A DNA stretch of 40,974 nt. Source: Chitinophagales bacterium (GTDB taxonomy: Bacteria; Bacteroidota; Bacteroidia; Chitinophagales; JADIYW01). The notes under the pieces were generated by a model. That model made no database searches and was not told where the DNA came from. It worked only from the letters and a program-made list of their open reading frames with translations. The DNA lies in contig JAIBAX010000044.1 in assembly GCA_019694955.1 (NCBI GenBank), positions 1 through 40,974 of the forward strand, read 5' to 3'. Numbering within the stretch: the stretch's first letter is position 1; each line of letters starts with the position of its first letter. Both the position numbers and the translations under genes were made by a program. This document shows, piece by piece, positions 35,572 to 40,974 of this stretch.

Positions 35572-38499
35572 ACATACCGCCTCCCACAAGACCTCCACGG
35601 GGTGTTGAGACATTTTTCCAGTGCCATCGTGTATCTGATGTCTGCAGCTGGTGCCGGGTGCAGCGATAATAGTATCTTTTTCAGCTTGCTTAACCTTTGG
35701 AAACAATACCAACGCTCCTACCTGCATAGAAATATCGTAATGTTCCTTTTCATACCCAAAGGAACCAGCCATACCACAACACCCGGAAGGGATGATTTCT
35801 ACGGTATAGTTCTTTGGCAATGACAGTAAAAATGCGGATTTATCTACGGAAGATAAGGCTTTCTGATGGCAATGGCCATGCAATAGTACTTTCTGCGGTT
35901 TGCCTGTAAACTGCTCAGAACTAATCTTACCTTTTTGCACTTCATTGTAAATAAATTCGTCTATCAACAGACAATTTTTTCCTAAATCTTTTGCAACATA
36001 ATAATCTTTTTTGTCCACCAACTTTGGATACTCATCCCGAAAGCTCAATATTGCTGACGGTTCTATTCCAATCAAAGGTGTTTCTGCTGTGATGAGGTCA
36101 TTAAAAATGGTAAAATTCTTCTTGGCAGCCTTTTGCGCATTTTTTACTAACCCTTTTGAAAGTTGCGCTCTCCCACTCTCCGCATGATCTACGAATTTTA
36201 CTTCATACCCTAATCTTACCAACAGCTGACACGCTTTAATTCCGATATTGGCATCATTAAAATCGGTAAACTCGTCTGCAAAGATGTAAACGGTGCCATT
36301 CTTAGTATTCGATGATAAAAATCGGGCATTGTCTTGTAGCCATGACTTAAACCTTTGCTTCGAGAAGGCCGGAAAGCTACGCTTTGGAGAAATGCCTAGT
36401 GTGTTCGCTATAATCTTAGCAGTAAAAGGTTGCCGGAATGACCAGTTGGCTAACCTCCTTACCGGATATGCCAACGAATTGATTTTAGCGATGTTTCCAA
36501 ACACTTTCGAGCGAAGAGGAACGCCATTTGCTTCATAATACTGTTGTAAAAATTCTGCCTTCAACGTTGGGATATCTACATTGGAAGGACACTCTGAAGT
36601 ACAACCCTTACAGCTGAGACATAAATCCATGACTTCATAAATCTCCTGATGGTTGAATTTATTTACTTTCTCTGATCTTGTCAGAAATTCCCTTAGAATA
36701 TTTGCCCTTGCTCTTGTTGTATCTTTTTCGTAGCGGGTGGCCATATAACTGGGACACATGGTACCTCCTGCGCCGGGCGATTTTCGGCAGTCGCCGGAAC
36801 CGTTACATTTTTCTGCTGCTCTTAAGATGCCACCGTCTTCCTGAAAATTAAAAGTGGTATTAAAATCCCTGTGCTGGTGGTTGTCATCATACCTCAAAAA
36901 GGCATCCATCGGCGGTGTGTCCACAATTTTTCCGGGGTTGAAAATATGTTCAGGATCCCATATCTGTTTTACTTTGCGCAGCAATTGATAGTTTTTCTCT
37001 CCTACCATTATCGGTATAAACTCACCTCTTACACGCCCATCGCCATGTTCGCCACTCAATGACCCTTTGTATTTCTTCACCAAATGTGCCGAATCGGTAG
37101 CTATCTTTCTAAAAAGCTCCTTCCCTTCCTGCGTTTTTAGATCTAAAATCGGCCGCAAGTGCAACTCTCCTGCCCCTGCATGTGCATAATACACGGATTG
37201 CTGACCATAGGACTCCATCATTTTGGTGAACTCAGAAATATATGCAGGCAAGTCTGACACCTCCACCGCAGTATCTTCAATTACTGCTACCGCTTTAGGG
37301 TCGCCGGGAATGTTCGCAAGCAAGCCTAAACCTGCTTTTCTAAGGTGCCAAATTTTTGAAATATCGTTTCCATATACCAACGGGTAAGCATATCCCATGT
37401 TTCTTGAACGGAGGTCGTCGATTAATTTATTTGTGGCGGCGTTGATTGCTTCTTTTGTTTCTGCCCAAAACTCCACAATCAGCACTGATTTCGGTTCTCC
37501 TTCTACAAAAAACCTATTTTTCTGTTGCTCAATATTGGATTTGGTGCAATTTAAAATAATGTCATCTATCATTTCCAAAGCGCGCGGTTGGTGCGCCATG
37601 ATGGCTACTACGGCTTCCAGGCTTTCTTGTAAATCATGGAAATGGGCGCATACGACCACCTTTTCCTTCGGTGGTATTGGCTCTAGGTTGACTTTTATTT
37701 TTGTAGTAAATGCGAGTGTGCCTTCTGATCCCGCCAGTAGTGCGCACATATTAAAGGGTACTCCATCAGATTCAAAAATATTGGTACGTGCCAATAAATC
37801 AATGGCATAACCCGTATTGCGGCGATGGATCTCCTTTTTTGGGAACTCTTTCTCTAGCTCACGACGTACTGCTTCCGGTTCTAGTAATTCATATAAATCA
37901 TTATATATCAATCCTTCCAGCGACTTCAACGTTCTTTTCTGGGTGTATTCTTCATTAGAAAGAATGCCGAAATGCGCCTCAGAGCCATCGCTTAAAATGG
38001 TTTCTAGTTCTAAGACATGTTCTCTGGTGGTTTTATAAACGATGGAATAAGAACCACAAGAATTGTTGCCGACCATACCTCCAATCATGGCACGGTTGGC
38101 AGTACTGGTTTCCGGACCAAACCAAAGTTTGTGTGGTGCCAAATATCTGTTCAAGTCGTCTCTTACAACACCGGGTTCTACCCATGCCCAACGTTCTTCT
38201 ACATTGACTTCCAATATCCTATTGAAATATTTTGAAACATCCACGATGATTCCGTTCCCAACCACCTGACCACCAAGAGAAGTTCCGGCAGTACGCGGGA
38301 TTAAGGAAGTTTGGTAACGAAGTGCGAAGTTTATAAGTATCCTTATATCTTCTTTACCCTTTGGATATGCTACCGCCAATGGCATCTCACGATATACGGA
38401 GGCATCTGTAGCATATAAAGTACGCATTTTTGCATCGAAATATAATTCTCCCGATAAGGTATTCTTTAATTCATTGAGTTCAGTAGACGAAATTGGCAT
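35557..38499 (-). CDS. FAD- and Fe-S-binding dehydrogenase (D-2-hydroxyglutarate dehydrogenase / YdiJ-like)
   Basis: A 980-residue fusion protein. The N-terminal FAD (PCMH) domain shows RTAGTSLGGQVVGNGIIVDV and FGPETSTANRAMIGGMVGNNS. It is followed by an FAD-oxidase C-terminal domain with HAGAGELHLRPILD and SGEHGDGRVRGEF. The iron-sulfur part has cysteines at 565, 571 and 582 (CNGSGDC...MCPSY) and CLSCKGCTSECP at 627-637, then the CCG-type region with HGHCHQKAL and SGCCGMAGSFGYE. The family oxidises D-2-hydroxy acids and passes electrons to a membrane acceptor. The last five codons (Asn-Leu-Glu-Gly-stop) are formed by a CTCGAG hairpin repeat. No signal peptide; cytoplasmic or peripheral. The substrate (2-hydroxyglutarate or lactate) is not settled. 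Confidence 0.93.
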   Translation of the reverse strand: MPISSTELNELKNTLSGELYFDAKMRTLYATDASVYREMPLAVAYPKGKEDIRILINFALRYQTSLIPRTAGTSLGGQVVGNGIIVDVSKYFNRILEVNVEERWAWVEPGVVRDDLNRYLAPHKLWFGPETSTANRAMIGGMVGNNSCGSYSIVYKTTREHVLELETILSDGSEAHFGILSNEEYTQKRTLKSLEGLIYNDLYELLEPEAVRRELEKEFPKKEIHRRNTGYAIDLLARTNIFESDGVPFNMCALLAGSEGTLAFTTKIKVNLEPIPPKEKVVVCAHFHDLQESLEAVVAIMAHQPRALEMIDDIILNCTKSNIEQQKNRFFVEGEPKSVLIVEFWAETKEAINAATNKLIDDLRSRNMGYAYPLVYGNDISKIWHLRKAGLGLLANIPGDPKAVAVIEDTAVEVSDLPAYISEFTKMMESYGQQSVYYAHAGAGELHLRPILDLKTQEGKELFRKIATDSAHLVKKYKGSLSGEHGDGRVRGEFIPIMVGEKNYQLLRKVKQIWDPEHIFNPGKIVDTPPMDAFLRYDDNHQHRDFNTTFNFQEDGGILRAAEKCNGSGDCRKSPGAGGTMCPSYMATRYEKDTTRARANILREFLTRSEKVNKFNHQEIYEVMDLCLSCKGCTSECPSNVDIPTLKAEFLQQYYEANGVPLRSKVFGNIAKINSLAYPVRRLANWSFRQPFTAKIIANTLGISPKRSFPAFSKQRFKSWLQDNARFLSSNTKNGTVYIFADEFTDFNDANIGIKACQLLVRLGYEVKFVDHAESGRAQLSKGLVKNAQKAAKKNFTIFNDLITAETPLIGIEPSAILSFRDEYPKLVDKKDYYVAKDLGKNCLLIDEFIYNEVQKGKISSEQFTGKPQKVLLHGHCHQKALSSVDKSAFLLSLPKNYTVEIIPSGCCGMAGSFGYEKEHYDISMQVGALVLFPKVKQAEKDTIIAAPGTSCRHQIHDGTGKMSQHPVEVLWEAVCNLEG

Positions 38500-38517
38500 T
38501 ACAATTTGAAATTATAT

Positions 38518-38525
38518 CAAAATTA
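38518..38525 (-). promoter_or_regulatory. TAATTTTG -7 element of the FAD/Fe-S gene
   Basis: On the minus strand TAATTTTG matches TAnnTTTG. Initiation near 38511 gives a leader of about 12 bases to the ATG at 38499. Confidence 0.5.
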
Positions 38526-38594
38526 CAAATTGACTGGCGATAATACTTGGATTGCAGCGGTGATTTTGGATTATTTACAATAAAATAAAGAAAT

Positions 38595-38765
38595 TCAACC
38601 TCGAGGGTTGCCGGCTTTATAAAAAAGATATTTTAATAGCAAAAAACACAAGTGACTTAAAATCAAATGCTTACAACTATATTGGCTGTAAACTCAACCT
38701 CGAGGGTTGACTTATCCCTTCTTTTGAAGAAATTCAACCTCGAGGGTTGACTTATCCCTTCTTTT
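38595..38765. repeat. CTCGAG hairpin family, copies 3-5, with 40-bp tandem unit
   Basis: TCAACCTCGAGGGTTG lies at 38595-38610; full copies TCAACCTCGAGGGTTGA lie at 38694-38710 and 38734-38750. The last two head a tandem unit of 40 bp in which 32 bp are identical; the second unit contains the stop and last codons of the small secreted protein gene. Apart from these repeats the spacer 38500-38751 shows nothing else. Confidence 0.8.
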
Positions 38766-39345
38766 TGATAAAATACACGCCCAATGAATTGGTAATGGTG
38801 GCTTTTTGGAAACGACCGTCTTCATAATAAAAGGTACTCTTTCTGCCCATAGGATCGGTGATGACATAAACGCCTGTACTTTCTTTAGCAATAATAAGTG
38901 TTTTACCATATATTTCTGAGAACACTTGCTTGAGGTTGTCGGGTGGTGCATTGAAAAACAAATTGATATAAGCATACTTAATAATGCCGATATTTACGGT
39001 TTGCTGTTTTGTGTTAACGGTTCTATTATATGTATTCGTTTTCTCGTCTATCTTATGTTGGATGTTAAAACGAGATTTGGCGTTTATTTTGGTTTGTGTA
39101 GTGTTTGAAACCATAGTATCACTGCGATAGGTCGTTTGGAGAGATTCTTCTGTTTTCAGTTCCACGCCGATATTATAATCAATTTTGCTGGTATAAGCAT
39201 AAGAAGTATTCTTTCCATCCACTTTCTTTTCAGTGGTGATTGTACCAATTACTTTGTTATTAGAAACCACCTCAAAATTGGATGTTTGTGAAAAACCAGT
39301 ACTCATCCATGCCAATACACCCAACGCTAAAACAAATTTCTTCAT
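38752..39345 (-). CDS. Small secreted protein, possibly DUF6134 family
   Basis: A 197-residue protein with a signal peptide (MKKFVLALGVLAWMSTGFSQ). The mature part looks all-beta: NFEVVSNNKVIGTITTEKK, SYAYTSKIDYNIGVELKTEE, STFYYEDGRFQKATITNS. This resembles DUF6134-type periplasmic proteins of Bacteroidota (an I-G-x-I strand near the start, then a long series of beta strands), but I assign that only tentatively. No catalytic motif is seen. The C-terminus FIKKKG is encoded next to a tandem repeat, and its last codons plus stop are duplicated 40 bp downstream. Function unknown. Confidence 0.65.
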   Translation of the reverse strand: MKKFVLALGVLAWMSTGFSQTSNFEVVSNNKVIGTITTEKKVDGKNTSYAYTSKIDYNIGVELKTEESLQTTYRSDTMVSNTTQTKINAKSRFNIQHKIDEKTNTYNRTVNTKQQTVNIGIIKYAYINLFFNAPPDNLKQVFSEIYGKTLIIAKESTGVYVITDPMGRKSTFYYEDGRFQKATITNSLGVYFIKKKG

Positions 39346-39429
39346 ATTCTTTTATAAATTCTATGCAAAGTTTGAAAAAATAATTTAAATTCAATCCGTT
39401 TCATTTCCACATTATCTTAATAATACTTA

Positions 39430-39903
39430 ATGAAAGATACATTTTTCATGCCAAACATCAGAAAAACCTATTGGTTGGTCTTAACAATCGTTATTTTTGT
39501 GGCTTGTGAACCTAAACCTTCCTATCCCAAGCTACAAAAACCAACACGTCCATCTGAAAACAATAAGCTTGAAAACCAACACGCTGATCCCGGATCGGAA
39601 TCATATCATAAGAATGATGTGCTAAGTGAGTTGGAATCACAAGAAATCATTTATACAAAGCATGCCCGATGTAGGATGGGATGTAGACATATCAACGAAA
39701 ATGAAGTCATGGATGCTTTGGAACATGGTCAGATAAATTATCGCAAAAGCAATGCCAACGACCAACCATGTCCGACCTATGCCGTTGAAACAAGATCGCC
39801 TGACGGACAACTGGTACGCATCGTTTTTGCTGATTGCGGTGAGGTGACTAAAGTCGTTACGGCAATTGATTTAGAAACAGATTTTTCTTGCAATTGCAAA
39901 TAA
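39430..39903 (+). CDS. Putative lipoprotein with DUF4258 domain
   Basis: A 157-residue protein. An N-terminal lipoprotein-type signal (WLVLTIVIFVAC) is followed by a Pro/Asn-rich linker and a C-terminal DUF4258 domain (about residues 72-157): YTKHARCRMGCRHINENEVM, then YAVETRSPDGQLVRIVFAD and VTKVVTAIDLETDF. DUF4258 belongs to the small toxin-like BECR/RelE-type fold group, whose members can be RNases; His and Arg in KHARCRM are the candidate active residues. The ATG at 39451 (MPNIRK) is an equally good start. Here the domain would face the periplasm, where an RNase of this type is unexpected, so a structural role is as likely. Six cysteines lie in the domain. Confidence 0.75.
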   Translation: MKDTFFMPNIRKTYWLVLTIVIFVACEPKPSYPKLQKPTRPSENNKLENQHADPGSESYHKNDVLSELESQEIIYTKHARCRMGCRHINENEVMDALEHGQINYRKSNANDQPCPTYAVETRSPDGQLVRIVFADCGEVTKVVTAIDLETDFSCNCK

Positions 39904-39975
39904 TTTTTTACTTAATATAAAAAGTTATATAATATTAATAATCTTTTATTTATATAAATTAAATTAAACTAAAAA

Positions 39976-40515
39976 ATGAATACTGTTTTTCTTGACACCA
40001 GTAAAAAACTATTCCGTTATTACAAAGGACTTGCGGAGAAAGCTATTGCTCAAACACCGGAAAAGGATTTATTCATTCTCCCACAGGAAAATGAGAATTC
40101 CATCGCCATCATTGTACAACATTTGGCAGGAAATATGCTTTCTCGGTGGACAGATTTCCTGACAACAGACGGAGAAAAGCCTTGGCGAAACCGCGACCAA
40201 GAGTTTGAAGTTCAATTCACTGATAAAGAGGCTCTAATGAATTATTGGGAAAAGGGTTGGAAGGTATTTCTAGACACTTTAGACAACCTAACAGAAGACG
40301 ATTTAGGCAAAACCATTCATATTCGCCAAGATCCTCAGCTGGTTATCGAAGCCATTCAACGACAATTGGCGCACTATCCTTACCACGTAGGTCAAATCGT
40401 TTATCTATGCAAGTTTTTTACGAACGAGGCTTTCGAATCGCTATCAATTCCTAAAGGGAAGTCAGAAGCATTCAACCAACAATCCGGTGAAAAACGCCCT
40501 TGGCAAAAGAAATGA
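39976..40515 (+). CDS. DUF1572 (DinB-like four-helix) family protein
   Basis: A 179-residue cytoplasmic protein of the DUF1572 family, part of the DinB/YfiT four-helix-bundle superfamily. Metal-ligand candidates are the His in IVQHLAGNML (about residue 55) and the pair in LAHYPYHVGQIVYL (about residues 137-141), the usual three-histidine arrangement. KPWRNRDQEFEVQF and AFNQQSGEKRPWQKK are also typical. Members are proposed metal-dependent thiol-transferases, but this family's reaction is unknown. The 72-bp spacer before it is almost pure A/T with no clear -7 element. It is a single gene, followed by a long hairpin at 40626. Confidence 0.85.
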   Translation: MNTVFLDTSKKLFRYYKGLAEKAIAQTPEKDLFILPQENENSIAIIVQHLAGNMLSRWTDFLTTDGEKPWRNRDQEFEVQFTDKEALMNYWEKGWKVFLDTLDNLTEDDLGKTIHIRQDPQLVIEAIQRQLAHYPYHVGQIVYLCKFFTNEAFESLSIPKGKSEAFNQQSGEKRPWQKK

Positions 40516-40625
40516 AATTACTACATAATAATGAAACAAATACGATATAAAACATAAAAATTTACGAATTTAAAATTTCGAATTTAAAACAAAATTATCC
40601 ATGATTATTTATAAAGTAACCCTCT

Positions 40626-40656
40626 CATGTTCTCTTGTCGACGACAAGAGAACGTG
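40626..40656. terminator. 15-bp near-perfect hairpin downstream of the DUF1572 gene
   Basis: Twelve perfect pairs (GTTCTCTTGTCG, 40629-40640, with CGACAAGAGAAC, 40642-40653), extended by CAT/GTG to fifteen. No T-run follows, so it may be an RNA-stabilising or dispersed hairpin rather than an intrinsic terminator. The rest of 40516-40739 is AT-rich and shows nothing else. Confidence 0.45.
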
Positions 40657-40739
40657 GAAATGTATTTTAATTAATGGATTACTTTATAATTGCTTTTGTG
40701 ATTATAATTCCGAATTAAAAATATAAAAATAACGACTAA

Positions 40740-40862
40740 CTAAATTTCATCGATAACGGCTAATTCTTTCTTAAAAAACACATATGGCCCATAGTTAACA
40801 ACTAGTGGAATCTCATGTGTATCGATAAATGCTATTTTTGCTTTCAGCTCCTGACTTGTCCC
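40740..40862 (-). pseudogene. C-terminal fragment of a gene cut by an insertion sequence
   Basis: On the minus strand the frame reads TSQELKAKIAFIDTHEIPLV then VNYGPYVFFKKELAVIDEI and stops at TAG (40740-40742). Upstream it meets a TAA at the point where the insertion-sequence-like end begins (about 40861). It has no start codon. The text is protein-like and has normal codon use, so it is most likely the tail of a gene disrupted by the element. I do not recognise the family. Confidence 0.5.
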
Positions 40863-40974
40863 CTTAGAGATTAGTGCGGTTTGATGCTATTGATTTTCAT
40901 CATGTTATGTAATTTTAGTGCTAAATTTACCGCACTAAGGGTAGTTTTATATGAAAATTAGAGTTGTCAAAACC
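40861..40974 (+). mobile_element. Probable left end of an insertion sequence (runs off the window)
   Basis: From about 40861 the sequence changes to an end-like segment, CCCTTAGAGATTAGTGCGGT (40861-40880). It is complementary to ACCGCACTAAGGG at 40929-40941 except for a five-base bulge, and is followed at once by a transposase-like start. The protein fragment on its left stops being readable exactly here. The right end and target duplication are not visible. Confidence 0.45.
40951..40974 (+). CDS. Possible transposase N-terminus (first 8 codons)
   Basis: ATG at 40951 opens the frame MKIRVVKT to the window edge. Starts of this form are common in IS1634-like DDE transposases of Bacteroidota, and the inverted repeat just upstream fits an insertion-sequence leader. 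Eight residues cannot prove the family. Confidence 0.35.

Noticed and set aside
35500..35823. Plus-strand protein with repeated STLEV blocks
   Set aside because: It is antisense to the FAD/Fe-S gene, and the repeated block is only the CTCGAG hairpin read as codons.
38595..38765. CRISPR array
   Set aside because: The repeat is 17 bp and palindromic, the spacing is irregular, two spacers are duplicates, and no cas genes are nearby.
38712..38975. Minus-strand ORF ending STLEVEF
   Set aside because: It is out of frame with the signal-peptide-bearing protein at 38752-39345 and reads through the tandem repeat.

Overview
The window is chromosomal DNA from a member of the Bacteroidota. The signs are AT-rich intergenic DNA, several promoters of the phylum-specific TAnnTTTG type, few purine-rich ribosome sites, type IX secretion C-terminal sorting domains, a GldM-like module, a DUF2723-like domain, and the metY-metX pair. 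A member of the Chitinophagia/Sphingobacteriia side of the phylum is plausible, but the sequence does not fix it. Most of the window is ordinary chromosome: biosynthetic genes, envelope hydrolases and many secreted proteins of unknown role.

Layout. 1-7451: the end of hemB, a two-gene unit (DUF2147 lipid-binding-like protein and a stand-alone GldM C-terminal module), trhO, a two-gene unit of secreted unknowns (alpha-helical protein, WG-repeat protein), and a divergent secreted beta-propeller. 7452-12232: two paralogous class C beta-lactamase-fold esterases flank a seven-helix CREST-type membrane hydrolase. Three of the four long spacers are here, with a probable small RNA or attenuated leader, a 112-bp tandem duplication, hairpins and operator-like repeats. 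12233-16904: an M13 metallopeptidase lipoprotein, then a ligase-associated exonuclease/ligase pair in which the ligase has lost its nucleotidyl-transfer lysine. 17174-21600: a T9SS-sorted DUF3604 protein, interrupted by an in-frame stop, paired with a T9SS-sorted FG-GAP/ASPIC-UnbV protein. 21754-26390: a secreted propeller, a frameshifted gene flanked by perfect 17-bp direct repeats, and a TMTC-like GT-C membrane protein with TPRs. 26422-31738: an acyltransferase-SDR-acyltransferase operon, a lipoprotein, and an acetyltransferase/polysaccharide deacetylase pair. 31866-38499: metY-metX, an HSL-type esterase and a large FAD/Fe-S dehydrogenase. 38500-40974: small envelope proteins, a DUF1572 protein, and a truncated gene next to the probable left end of an insertion sequence that runs off the window.

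A recurring theme is short repeats at the 3' ends of genes. At least four stop codons (trhO, the ligase, the FAD/Fe-S dehydrogenase and the small secreted protein at 38752) lie inside or next to duplicated or hairpin sequence. A 17-bp hairpin with a CTCGAG core is present five times around the FAD/Fe-S gene, in opposite orientation on its two sides.

The observations most worth following are the apparently catalytically dead ligase kept beside an intact exonuclease, the promoter-terminator unit at 9286-9415, the 17-bp-flanked frameshifted gene carrying a detached DUF2723-type domain, and the CTCGAG hairpin family. No CRISPR array, tRNA, rRNA or recognisable defence system was found.
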